From contig JBAYQE010000029.1 of the NCBI GenBank assembly GCA_041677345.1, forward strand, positions 1-27,993: a stretch of DNA of 27,993 nt, in the 5' to 3' direction. Below the pieces are notes generated by a model that saw nothing but the letters and a program-made list of their open reading frames with translations, searched no databases and was not told where the DNA came from. Position numbers and translations under genes: made by a program. Source of the stretch: JALOAT01 sp041677345 (GTDB lineage: Bacteria > Pseudomonadota > Gammaproteobacteria > Thiohalomonadales > Thiohalomonadaceae). Shown piece after piece: positions 6,936-14,016 of the stretch (positions are counted from its first letter, which is position 1; the number at the start of each line of letters is the position of its first letter).

Positions 6936-6956
6936 GCCGTACCGGCAAGTTACGGC
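6936..6956 (+). other. Hairpin upstream of rpsH
   Basis: GCCGTA (6936-6941) pairs with TACGGC (6951-6956) across a 9-nt loop in the 45-nt rpsN-rpsH gap, just before the rpsH ribosome-binding site (GGAG at 6962). No T run follows. It could affect rpsH translation or mRNA processing; this is inference from position only. Confidence 0.35.
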
Positions 6957-6974
6957 ATTTCGGAGTCAAACCGC

Positions 6975-7370
6975 ATGAGCATGACTGATCCTATCGCAGA
7001 TATGCTGACCCGCATCCGCAACGGTCTGGGCGCTGCGAAGGCGGAGGTACAGATGCCTTCGTCCAAGCTGAAGAAAGCGATCGCCCAGGTGTTGAAGGAC
7101 GAGGGTTACATCAGCGATTTTTCTGTACAGGATATCGATGGCAAGCCGGTTCTTGGGATTTCGCTCAAGTACTACGAAGGCAAGCCCGTTATCGACCGCA
7201 TCGTGCGCGTGAGCCGTCCCGGCCTGCGCGTGTATAAGGGTAAAGACGAGCTGCCGAAAGTACTCGGTGGTCTGGGTGTCGCCGTCGTTTCCACGTCGGC
7301 CGGTGTGATGACCGACCGTGCCGCCCGCAAGGCGGGGCACGGTGGCGAAGTCATCTGCTACGTGGCGTAA
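6975..7370 (+). CDS. rpsH: 30S ribosomal protein S8
   Basis: S8, 131 residues, binds 16S helix 21 and in E. coli represses the spc operon. The N terminus SMTDPIADMLTRIRNG, the middle block SRPGLRVYKGKDELPKVLGG and the C-terminal GGEVICYVA are diagnostic. A second ATG six bases downstream is possible; the first, 9 nt after GGAG, is preferred. The stop is 12 nt before rplF. Confidence 0.98.
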   Translation: MSMTDPIADMLTRIRNGLGAAKAEVQMPSSKLKKAIAQVLKDEGYISDFSVQDIDGKPVLGISLKYYEGKPVIDRIVRVSRPGLRVYKGKDELPKVLGGLGVAVVSTSAGVMTDRAARKAGHGGEVICYVA

Positions 7371-7382
7371 AGGGGGTTCGAC

Positions 7383-7913
7383 ATGGCACGCGTATCGAAT
7401 CCGATTTCCATTCCTGCCGGCGTGACGGTTACCGTCTCCGGTCAGACGATCTCCGCCAAGGGGCCGAAGGGCGCCGTGGAGTATGCGGTTCACAAGAAGG
7501 TCAAGATCAACCAGGATGGCTCGACCATGCACTTCACCGCGCACGACGGTGAGCAAGGCGCCACCGCGTTGGTCGGCACGACCCGCGCTCAAATTTCCAA
7601 CGTGCTGCACGGTGTTTCCGTGGGTTTCGAGAAGAAGCTGGAGCTGGTCGGGGTGGGCTACAGGGCCCAATGCCAGGGCAAGGTGCTCAATCTGTCGCTC
7701 GGCTTCTCGCACCCGGTGAATTACCCAATTCCCGCCGGTATCACCATCGAGACGCCGACGCAGACGGAAGTCGTGATCAAGGGCATCGACAAGCAGGCGG
7801 TCGGCCAGGTTGCTGCTGAAATCCGGCAGTACCGCCCACCCGAGCCGTACAAGGGCAAGGGTGTAAAATACTCGGATGAGGTCATCATCCGTAAAGAAGC
7901 CAAAAAGAAGTAA
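7383..7913 (+). CDS. rplF: 50S ribosomal protein L6
   Basis: L6, 176 residues, two related domains near the factor-binding stalk base. Visible markers are the N-terminal SRVSNPI-type start (ARVSNPISIPAGVTVTVSG), VGVGYRAQCQGK and the C-terminal RPPEPYKGKGVKY, the most conserved L6 segment. The gene lies 12 nt after rpsH with AAGGGGG before the ATG, and 11 nt before rplR. Length is the usual 176-178. Confidence 0.98.
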   Translation: MARVSNPISIPAGVTVTVSGQTISAKGPKGAVEYAVHKKVKINQDGSTMHFTAHDGEQGATALVGTTRAQISNVLHGVSVGFEKKLELVGVGYRAQCQGKVLNLSLGFSHPVNYPIPAGITIETPTQTEVVIKGIDKQAVGQVAAEIRQYRPPEPYKGKGVKYSDEVIIRKEAKKK

Positions 7914-7924
7914 GGGTCTAGGCG

Positions 7925-8281
7925 ATGGACAACAAGAAAGCGTCTCGTATCCGGCGCGCGACTCGTTCCCGCGCCAAGATCCGCGAGCTGGGCGAGTTCC
8001 GGCTGACGGTTCACCGTACTCCGCGGCACATCTACGCGCAGGTCATCGCGCCGAACGGTTCGGATGTGGTCGCGGCCGCATCCACCGTCCAGGCCGACAT
8101 CAAGTCAGGTCTCAAGTACTCCGGGAACGTCGATGCCGCCTCTGCAGTGGGCAAGGCGATCGCGGAAAAGGCGAAGGCCGCGGGTGTCACCAAGGTGGCC
8201 TTCGATCGCTCCGGCTTCAAGTATCACGGTCGTGTGAAGGCTCTGGCGGACGCCGCCCGGCAGAACGGCCTCGACTTCTAA
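7925..8281 (+). CDS. rplR: 50S ribosomal protein L18
   Basis: L18, 118 residues, binds 5S rRNA together with L5 and L25. Typical parts are the basic N terminus (KKASRIRRATRSRAKIRELG), RLTVHRTPRHIYAQVI and the C-terminal FDRSGFKYHGRVKALADAAR. The ATG is preceded by AGGGTCTAGG. The gene sits 11 nt after rplF and 10 nt before rpsE. Confidence 0.98.
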   Translation: MDNKKASRIRRATRSRAKIRELGEFRLTVHRTPRHIYAQVIAPNGSDVVAAASTVQADIKSGLKYSGNVDAASAVGKAIAEKAKAAGVTKVAFDRSGFKYHGRVKALADAARQNGLDF

Positions 8282-8291
8282 AGGTTAAACG

Positions 8292-8798
8292 ATGGCTGGA
8301 TTTGACATTGCGCCCAACAGCGACGGCCTGAACGAAAAACTCATTGCCGTTAACCGTGTGTCCAAGACGGTCAAGGGCGGCCGCCAGTTCGGGTTTTCCG
8401 CCCTTACGGTGGTCGGTGACGGTCAGGGCCGCGTGGGTTTCGGCCTCGGCAAGGCGCGTGAAGTGCCTGCCGCCATCGCCAAGGCGATGGAAAAGGCACG
8501 TAAGAATATGCGCAAGGTGAATATCGTCAACGGCACGCTGCAATACCCGGTGACGGCCATTCACGGCGCAGCGAAGGTCTACATGCAGCCTGCCTCCGAA
8601 GGTACGGGCATCATCGCCGGCGGCGCCATGCGTGCTGTCCTCGAAGTGGCCGGTGTGCACAATGTGCTTGCCAAGTGCATCGGTAGCAGCAACGCGGTCA
8701 ACGTGGTGCAGGCGACGATGCGGGGCCTGGATGCCATGTCCAGTCCCGAGATCATCGCGGCGAAGCGTGGCAAGACCATTCAGGAAATTCTGGAATAA
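8292..8798 (+). CDS. rpsE: 30S ribosomal protein S5
   Basis: S5, 168 residues, lies at the mRNA entry and affects decoding fidelity; spectinomycin resistance maps to its N-terminal loop. The sequence shows KLIAVNRVSKTVKGGRQFGF, the glycine-rich VGDGQGRVGFGLGKAREVPA and the C-terminal domain with AGGAMRAVLEVAG and GSSNAVNVVQATM. The loop residues around VSKTVKGGR look wild-type by comparison with the E. coli pattern. The ATG follows AAGG; the stop is 4 nt before rpmD. Confidence 0.98.
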   Translation: MAGFDIAPNSDGLNEKLIAVNRVSKTVKGGRQFGFSALTVVGDGQGRVGFGLGKAREVPAAIAKAMEKARKNMRKVNIVNGTLQYPVTAIHGAAKVYMQPASEGTGIIAGGAMRAVLEVAGVHNVLAKCIGSSNAVNVVQATMRGLDAMSSPEIIAAKRGKTIQEILE

Positions 8799-8802
8799 GA
8801 CC

Positions 8803-8988
8803 ATGGCGACCACGAAGAAGATCAAGGTAACGCTGGTCAAGACCCTGCACCACCGCCTTGCGAACCACAAGGCGTGTGTCGCCGGTCTCGGCCTGCGTCG
8901 CCGCAATCACACGGTTGAGGTGGAAGACACGCCGGCAGTGCGGGGGATGATCAACAAGGTCTCCTACCTGCTCAAGGTGGAGGAATAA
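8803..8988 (+). CDS. rpmD: 50S ribosomal protein L30
   Basis: L30, 61 residues, a small alpha/beta protein near 5S rRNA. The sequence starts TTKKIKVTLVKTLHHR and contains LGLRRRNHTVEVEDTPAVRGM, matching the family's GLRR.N..V...D.P..RGM pattern. The frame is open upstream inside rpsE, but the conserved N terminus sets the start at ATG 8803, 4 nt after the rpsE stop. The stop is 2 nt before rplO. Confidence 0.97.
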   Translation: MATTKKIKVTLVKTLHHRLANHKACVAGLGLRRRNHTVEVEDTPAVRGMINKVSYLLKVEE

Positions 8989-8990
8989 TC

Positions 8991-9425
8991 ATGCGTTTGA
9001 ATACGCTCAAGCCTGCAGAGGGCGCCAAGACCAGCGAAAAGCGCGTCGGTCGAGGTATCGGTTCCGGTCTCGGCAAGACCGGCGGCCGCGGCCACAAGGG
9101 CTGGACCTCGCGTTCCGGCGGTGGTCGCAAGATGGGTTTCGAGGGTGGCCAGATGCCGCTCCAGCGTCGTTTGCCCAAGATCGGCTTCAAATCCATGACT
9201 GCTTCCACACGTGCAGAAATCCGTCTGCACGAGATCGCCAAGATTGAGGGTGGCGTGGTTGATTTGCTGGCCCTAAAGTCGGCAAACCTCATCGGTCACG
9301 ACATCAAGCGCGTGAAAGTCATCGCGTCCGGGACGATCGACAAGGCCGTCACGGTGCGCGGTCTGGGCGTCACCAAGGGTGCTCGAGCCGCAATTGAAGC
9401 GGCTGGTGGCAAAGTCGAGGAATAA
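8991..9425 (+). CDS. rplO: 50S ribosomal protein L15
   Basis: L15, 144 residues, a late assembly protein with a long basic N-terminal extension through the 50S core. The start RLNTLKPAEGAKTSEKRVGR and the glycine-rich GRGHKGWTSRSGG and GFEGGQMPLQRRLPKIGF are diagnostic. The ATG follows GGAGGAA. Its TAA (9423-9425) is directly followed by the secY GTG, so the ribosome may re-initiate there. Confidence 0.98.
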   Translation: MRLNTLKPAEGAKTSEKRVGRGIGSGLGKTGGRGHKGWTSRSGGGRKMGFEGGQMPLQRRLPKIGFKSMTASTRAEIRLHEIAKIEGGVVDLLALKSANLIGHDIKRVKVIASGTIDKAVTVRGLGVTKGARAAIEAAGGKVEE

Positions 9426-10775
9426 GTGAGCACGTCGCGCTCCGCCATGGCCGATATGCTCTCGGCCGGAAAACTGACGGAACTGAAGCAGCGCCTCCTG
9501 TTCCTTTTGGGGGCGTTGCTTGTATTCCGTATTGGCGCGCACGTTCCGGTGCCGGGTATCGACCCGGTGGCGCTCAGTGCGTTGTTTGATCAACAGCGCG
9601 GCACGATTCTGGACATGTTCAACATGTTCTCCGGTGGTGCACTCGAACGCCTGTCGGTGCTTGCGCTGGGCATCATGCCGTACATTTCGGCCTCCATCAT
9701 CGTGCAGCTGATGACGAAGGTGGTGCCGAAACTGGAGCAGTTGAGCAAGGAAGGTGCCGCCGGACGTCGCAAGATCACCCAGTACACCCGTATGGGCACA
9801 CTGGTGCTAGCCACGTTCCAGGCTTTGGGCGTTTCCATCATGCTCGAAGCACAGCGCGCCGGTAACATGCCGCTGGTGATCGACCCGGGCCTGGCCTTCC
9901 GCGTCATTACTGTCGTCACGTTGGTCACCGGAACCATGTTCCTCATGTGGCTGGGTGAGCAGGTCACAGAGCGTGGCATTGGTAACGGCATCTCGATGAT
10001 CATTTTTGCCGGTATCGTTGCGGGACTCCCGTCCGCCATTGGCGGCACGCTGGAGTTGGCCCGCACCGGAGAGATGAGTGCACCGTTCGTGCTGCTGTTG
10101 TTTGTGCTGGCGGTGGTCGTGACCGGGTTCATCGTGTTCGTTGAACGTGGTCAACGCCGCATTACGGTTAACTATGCCAAGCGGCAGCAGGGACGTCGGG
10201 TATATGCGGCACAGACCAGCCACTTGCCGCTGAAAGTGAATATGGCCGGTGTCATTCCGCCCATCTTTGCCTCGAGCATCATCCTGTTCCCGGCGACCAT
10301 TGCCGGCTGGTTCGGGACGCGCGAAGGTTTCGGGTGGATGCAGGACATCGCCACCACGCTTTCGCCGGGGCAGCCTTTGTACGTGGGCTTGTATGCGGTG
10401 CTGATCATCTTCTTCTGTTTCTTCTATACCGCGCTGATGTTCGATCCGAAGGACACGGCCGAGAATCTGAAGAAGTCGGGCGCTTTTGTCCCGGGGATCC
10501 GCCCGGGTGAACAGACCGCCCGTTATATCGATGGAATCCTGGGCAAGCTGACATTTGCTGGGGCCATCTATATCACGCTGGTGTGCCTGCTGCCCGAATT
10601 CCTGATCGTGTATGCAAATGTCCCGTTCTACTTCGGCGGTACATCCCTGCTGATCATCGTGGTCGTCGTGATGGATTTCATGGCACAGGTACAGGCTCAC
10701 CTGATGTCACACCAGTATGAAGGCCTGCTGAAAAAAGCGAACTTAAAGGGTGGGCGCGGCGGTTTGCTGCGTTGA
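9426..10775 (+). CDS. secY: Preprotein translocase subunit SecY
   Basis: SecY, 449 residues, the channel-forming inner-membrane subunit of the Sec translocon with SecE and SecG. About ten hydrophobic segments are visible. Conserved blocks include RIGAHVPVPGID, GIMPYISASIIVQL, GERGIGNGIS-type TERGIGNGISMIIFAGI and the cytosolic loop PGIRPGEQTARYID. The GTG at 9426 abuts the rplO stop and is preceded by its GGAATAA; an internal ATG at 9447 is a less likely start because it would drop six residues. Its location between rplO and rpmJ is universal. Confidence 0.97.
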   Translation: MSTSRSAMADMLSAGKLTELKQRLLFLLGALLVFRIGAHVPVPGIDPVALSALFDQQRGTILDMFNMFSGGALERLSVLALGIMPYISASIIVQLMTKVVPKLEQLSKEGAAGRRKITQYTRMGTLVLATFQALGVSIMLEAQRAGNMPLVIDPGLAFRVITVVTLVTGTMFLMWLGEQVTERGIGNGISMIIFAGIVAGLPSAIGGTLELARTGEMSAPFVLLLFVLAVVVTGFIVFVERGQRRITVNYAKRQQGRRVYAAQTSHLPLKVNMAGVIPPIFASSIILFPATIAGWFGTREGFGWMQDIATTLSPGQPLYVGLYAVLIIFFCFFYTALMFDPKDTAENLKKSGAFVPGIRPGEQTARYIDGILGKLTFAGAIYITLVCLLPEFLIVYANVPFYFGGTSLLIIVVVVMDFMAQVQAHLMSHQYEGLLKKANLKGGRGGLLR

Positions 10776-10803
10776 CCTGACTCAGATTCGACGGAGAATC
10801 ACC

Positions 10804-10920
10804 ATGAAAGTACGTGCTTCCATCAAGAAGTTGTGCCGCAACTGCAAGATCGTGCGCCGCCAGGGCGTGGTTCGTGTGATCTGTTCGTCCGATGCGCGCC
10901 ATAAGCAGCGCCAGGGCTAA
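10804..10920 (+). CDS. rpmJ: 50S ribosomal protein L36 (zinc type)
   Basis: L36, 38 residues, is the smallest ribosomal protein and the last gene of the spc operon. MKVRASIKKLCRNCK followed by the end RHKQRQG is the family pattern. The four zinc ligands are present (C11, C14, C27, H33), so this is the C-plus form. The ATG follows GGAGAATCACC. A 107-nt gap with promoter-like and hairpin sequences follows before rpsM. Confidence 0.97.
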   Translation: MKVRASIKKLCRNCKIVRRQGVVRVICSSDARHKQRQG

Positions 10921-10944
10921 GCATCGCGGCATCGCTGCTTGCGC

Positions 10945-10973
10945 TTGCATAGAAAGGCGCAGGTCAGTATCAT
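10945..10973 (+). promoter_or_regulatory. Candidate alpha operon promoter
   Basis: TTGCAT (10945-10950), a 17-nt spacer and TATCAT (10968-10973) form a plausible sigma-70 promoter in the rpmJ-rpsM gap, where E. coli also has an alpha operon promoter. The -10 matches consensus at five of six positions, the -35 at three. Confidence 0.45.
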
Positions 10974-10995
10974 TGAACGTTTTCGGCGGACCTGC
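10959..10995 (+). promoter_or_regulatory. Alpha operon leader hairpin
   Basis: GCAGGTC (10959-10965) pairs perfectly with GACCTGC (10989-10995), enclosing the -10 element of the candidate promoter. In E. coli the rpsM leader forms a pseudoknot that S4 binds to repress the operon. This region occupies the same place, but homology with that RNA was not shown. The structure could only form in transcripts reading through from spc. Confidence 0.4.
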
Positions 10996-11027
10996 CGGTT
11001 TAGTAGACGAATAAGTGGAGTGGCTAA

Positions 11028-11384
11028 ATGGCCCGTATTGCTGGCATAAACATTCCGGTCAACAAGCATGCCGTGATCGCCCTGCAGTCGATCTACGGCA
11101 TCGGTAGGACTCGCGCCAAACTGATCTGCGAGGCGAGCGGGGTTCGCCCGGAAGCCAAGATCAAGGATCTCACCGAAGGCGAGATCGAGGCCCTGCGTGG
11201 TGAAGTCGCCAAGTTCACGGTAGAGGGCGATTTGCGTCGTGAAGTTGGCATGAGCATCAAGCGTCTGATGGACATGGGCAGCTATCGCGGCCTGCGTCAT
11301 CGTCGTGGCTTGCCCGTGCGCGGCCAACGCACCCGCACCAACGCGCGTACCCGCAAGGGCCCGCGTCGTCAGGTCAAGAAATAA
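11028..11384 (+). CDS. rpsM: 30S ribosomal protein S13
   Basis: S13, 118 residues, a head protein contacting P-site tRNA and the 50S subunit. ARIAGINIPVNKHAVIALQS at the N terminus, the helix-hairpin-helix YGIGRTRAKLIC and the basic tail RGLPVRGQRTRTNARTRKGP are diagnostic. First gene of the alpha operon. GTGGAGTGG lies before the ATG. The stop is 30 nt before rpsK. Confidence 0.98.
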   Translation: MARIAGINIPVNKHAVIALQSIYGIGRTRAKLICEASGVRPEAKIKDLTEGEIEALRGEVAKFTVEGDLRREVGMSIKRLMDMGSYRGLRHRRGLPVRGQRTRTNARTRKGPRRQVKK

Positions 11385-11414
11385 GCGCAGCTAACACAGT
11401 CGGGATTCCGGGTT

Positions 11415-11813
11415 ATGGCAAAAGCGAGCAGCACCGCTACGCGTACGCGTAAGAAGGTCAAAAAGAATGTGGTGGACGGCATTGCGCACGTCCACGCCTC
11501 CTTCAACAACACTATCGTGACCATCACCGATCGCCAGGGCAATACCATATGCTGGGCGACGGCGGGCGGTTCGGGCTTTCGCGGTTCCCGCAAGAGCACG
11601 CCGTTCGCGGCGCAGGTAGCGGCCGAGCGGGCCGGTACCGCGGCGCTGGATGTGGGCATGAAGAATCTCGAAGTGCTGGTGAAGGGTCCCGGCCCGGGTC
11701 GCGACTCCGCGGTGCGTGCCCTCCACAACAAGGGCTTCAAGATCACCAACATTGCTGACGTGACACCCATCCCGCATAACGGGTGCCGTCCTCCCAAGAA
11801 GCGTCGCGTTTAA
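11415..11813 (+). CDS. rpsK: 30S ribosomal protein S11
   Basis: S11, 132 residues, on the 30S platform with S6, S18 and S21, near the mRNA exit. The blocks GIAHVHASFNNTIVTITDRQG, ATAGGSGFRGSRKSTPFAAQ and TPIPHNGCRPPKKRRV are almost invariant. It is about three residues longer than the E. coli protein at the N terminus. The ribosome-binding site is weak. The stop is 15 nt before rpsD, with AGGAGAAG between. Confidence 0.98.
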   Translation: MAKASSTATRTRKKVKKNVVDGIAHVHASFNNTIVTITDRQGNTICWATAGGSGFRGSRKSTPFAAQVAAERAGTAALDVGMKNLEVLVKGPGPGRDSAVRALHNKGFKITNIADVTPIPHNGCRPPKKRRV

Positions 11814-11828
11814 GGCAGGAGAAGAACC

Positions 11829-12455
11829 TTGGCTAGGTACATCGGTCCCAAGTGCCGCCTTTGCCGTCGCGAAGGCGAGAAGCTCTTTTTGAAGGGCGAA
11901 AAGTGCTACACCAGTAAGTGCACCATCGAGAGCCGTCCCGTTCCGCCGGGCCAGCACGGCCAGCGTCGTGGTCGCCTCTCGGACTATGCACGTCAGCTGC
12001 GTGAGAAGCAGAAGCTGCGCCGTGTATACGGTTTGCTCGAAGGGCAGTTCCGTCACTATTACGAAGAGGCTGATCGCCTCAAGGGTTCCACCGGCGAGAA
12101 CCTGCTCCAGTTGCTGGAGTGCCGTCTCGACAACGTGGCGTTCCGTATGGGCTTCGGCGCTTCGCGCTCGGAGGCTCGCCAGAACGTGCGGCACAGCAAT
12201 GTGCGGGTCAACGGACGCAAGGTGAATATCCCGTCCTACCAGGTCAAGCCGGGCGACGTAGTTTCCGTCGTCGACGATGCGAAGAATCACTTGCGCATCA
12301 AGGCGGCCGTGGAGTCTCAGCAGCAGCGCGGTTTTGCCGCGTGGCTGGACGTGGACGCAAGCAAGCTCGAGGGAGTATTCAAGCAACGCCCCGAGCGCAG
12401 CGACCTGCCCGCAGAGATCCAGGAACAGCTAGTGGTCGAGCTCTACTCGAAGTAA
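11829..12455 (+). CDS. rpsD: 30S ribosomal protein S4 (zinc-binding type), TTG start
   Basis: S4, 208 residues, nucleates 30S assembly, acts in decoding fidelity and represses the alpha operon in E. coli. The N terminus ARYIGPKCRLCRREGEKLF and the S4 RNA-binding fold (ENLLQLLECRLDNVAFRMGF) identify it. Cysteines 9, 12, 26 and 31 (CxxC...CxxxxC) form the zinc site known from Thermus S4, which E. coli S4 lacks. The start is TTG at 11829, 7 nt after AGGAG; no ATG or GTG would keep the conserved N terminus. The C terminus (ERSDLPAEIQEQLVVELYSK) is standard. Confidence 0.97.
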   Translation: MARYIGPKCRLCRREGEKLFLKGEKCYTSKCTIESRPVPPGQHGQRRGRLSDYARQLREKQKLRRVYGLLEGQFRHYYEEADRLKGSTGENLLQLLECRLDNVAFRMGFGASRSEARQNVRHSNVRVNGRKVNIPSYQVKPGDVVSVVDDAKNHLRIKAAVESQQQRGFAAWLDVDASKLEGVFKQRPERSDLPAEIQEQLVVELYSK

Positions 12456-12518
12456 TCCTTGCCATCTGACAGCAAGCAAGTAGAGCAATCATCGGCAGTC
12501 ATTCAGTGAGGAAGGTTC

Positions 12519-13514
12519 ATGCAGGGCTCTGTAGCAGAACTTCTTAAGCCGCGTTTGGTAGGCGTCCAGAAGCTCAGCGATACCCGGGCGAAGGTTACGC
12601 TCGAGCCGCTCGAGCGCGGTTTTGGACACACCTTGGGCAATGCCCTCCGTCGTATTCTGTTGTCGTCGATGGTTGGCGCGGCGATTACGGAGGTCGAGAT
12701 CGAGGGCGTCCTGCACGAGTACACCACGGTGGAGGGCGTGCAGGAAGATGTCATCGAAATCCTGCTCAACCTCAAGGGTGTCGCCATTCGCATGCCCCAT
12801 AAGGATGAGGTCACCCTGACGTTGTCCAAGAAGGGACCCGGCGTCGTCACCGCCGGTGACATCATGTTGGATCACGGCATCGAGATTGTGAATCCCGACC
12901 ATGTGCTCGCGCACCTCACCAAGGCAGGTGAACTGAGCATGCGTATCAAGGTACGCAAGGGTCGCGGTTATGAGCCCGCAAACACGCGTTTGCTGGGTGA
13001 AGACGAATCCCGTCCCATCGGTCGTCTGCAGCTGGACGCCTCCTTCAGTCCGGTGAGCCGCGTGGCTTACGTGGTGGAGAGAGCCCGTGTCGAGCAGCGT
13101 ACCGACTTGGACAAACTGGTCATTGAGCTCGAAACCAACGGTACCATCGAACCCGATGAGGCCATCAGGCGTGCGGCGACCATCCTGCAGGATCAGCTTT
13201 CCGCCTTCGTGGAACTGAAGGGCAAGGAAGAGGTCACGCCGCAGGTGCAGGAACCGGAGATCGATCCGATCCTCCTGCGCCCGGTGGACGAACTGGAACT
13301 GACGGTGCGTTCGGCGAACTGTCTCAAGGCCGAACACATCTATTACATTGGCGATCTTATCCAGCGCACCGAAGTCGAGCTGCTCAAGACGCCGAATCTG
13401 GGCAAGAAGTCGCTCACCGAGATCAAGGACGTGCTCGCTTCGCACGGTCTGTCGCTCGGGATGCGTCTGGAGAATTGGCCTCCGGCCAGCCTCCAGAAGC
13501 GGGACGAAGCCTGA
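12519..13514 (+). CDS. rpoA: RNA polymerase alpha subunit
   Basis: The alpha subunit, 331 residues, dimerises to start RNA polymerase assembly. The N-terminal domain has EPLERGFGHTLGNALRRILL and VEGVQEDVIEILLNLKG. A charged linker near residues 235-250 joins it to the C-terminal domain, whose RSANCLKAEHIYYIGDL and LGKKSLTEIKDVLA bind UP elements and activators. The end LSLGMRLENWPPAS is the proteobacterial norm. The gene sits 63 nt after rpsD, with GAGGAAGG before the ATG. Confidence 0.98.
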   Translation: MQGSVAELLKPRLVGVQKLSDTRAKVTLEPLERGFGHTLGNALRRILLSSMVGAAITEVEIEGVLHEYTTVEGVQEDVIEILLNLKGVAIRMPHKDEVTLTLSKKGPGVVTAGDIMLDHGIEIVNPDHVLAHLTKAGELSMRIKVRKGRGYEPANTRLLGEDESRPIGRLQLDASFSPVSRVAYVVERARVEQRTDLDKLVIELETNGTIEPDEAIRRAATILQDQLSAFVELKGKEEVTPQVQEPEIDPILLRPVDELELTVRSANCLKAEHIYYIGDLIQRTEVELLKTPNLGKKSLTEIKDVLASHGLSLGMRLENWPPASLQKRDEA

Positions 13515-13552
13515 GTCATATCAACGCATAAACGTATTCCAGGGTAACGACC

Positions 13553-13945
13553 ATGCGACACCGTAAAGCCGGCCGGCACCTCAACCGTCCCACGGCCCAT
13601 CGTGAGGCGATGTTCAAGAACATGACGGCTTCGCTGCTGCGTCACGAGATTATCAAGACCACTCTTCCCAAGGCGAAGGAACTGCGTCGCGTGGCGGAGC
13701 CCCTCATCACCATGGCCAAGGAAGATACCGTGGCCCGCCGGCGCTTGGCGTTCTCTCGCGTGCAGGATCGCGAGGTGGTCGGAAAGCTGTTCGGGGAACT
13801 GGGCCCGCGTTACAAGGCGCGTCCGGGTGGGTATCTGCGCATCCTCAAGTGCGGTTTCCGCGCCGGTGATAACGCGCCGATGGCCATCGTCGAACTGGTT
13901 GATCGTCCGGAAGTGGAAGCCGAAGAGAGTGAAGCTGCCGCTTAA
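13553..13945 (+). CDS. rplQ: 50S ribosomal protein L17
   Basis: L17, 130 residues, lies on the back of the 50S subunit near the tunnel exit. MRHRKAGRHLNRPTAHREAM, the block FKNMTASLLRHEIIKTTLPK and the Gly-rich GGYLRILKCGFRAGDNAPMA identify it. The C terminus is a short Glu-rich tail (EVEAEESEAAA). It is the last gene of the superoperon and is followed within 27 nt by an intrinsic terminator. Confidence 0.98.
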   Translation: MRHRKAGRHLNRPTAHREAMFKNMTASLLRHEIIKTTLPKAKELRRVAEPLITMAKEDTVARRRLAFSRVQDREVVGKLFGELGPRYKARPGGYLRILKCGFRAGDNAPMAIVELVDRPEVEAEESEAAA

Positions 13946-13971
13946 GGGGCAGGATAAGCTCAGCGATAATG

Positions 13972-13999
13972 AAAGCCGGGGTTCGCCCCGGCTTTTTTT
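13972..13999 (+). terminator. Terminator of the alpha operon
   Basis: AAAGCCGGGG (13972-13981) pairs with CCCCGGCTTT (13986-13995) across a TTCG loop and the T run continues to 13999. This is a strong intrinsic terminator that ends the ribosomal superoperon 27 nt after rplQ and just before the next gene's ribosome-binding site. Confidence 0.9.
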
Positions 14000-14016
14000 C
14001 GCCTGGAGAATGACGG

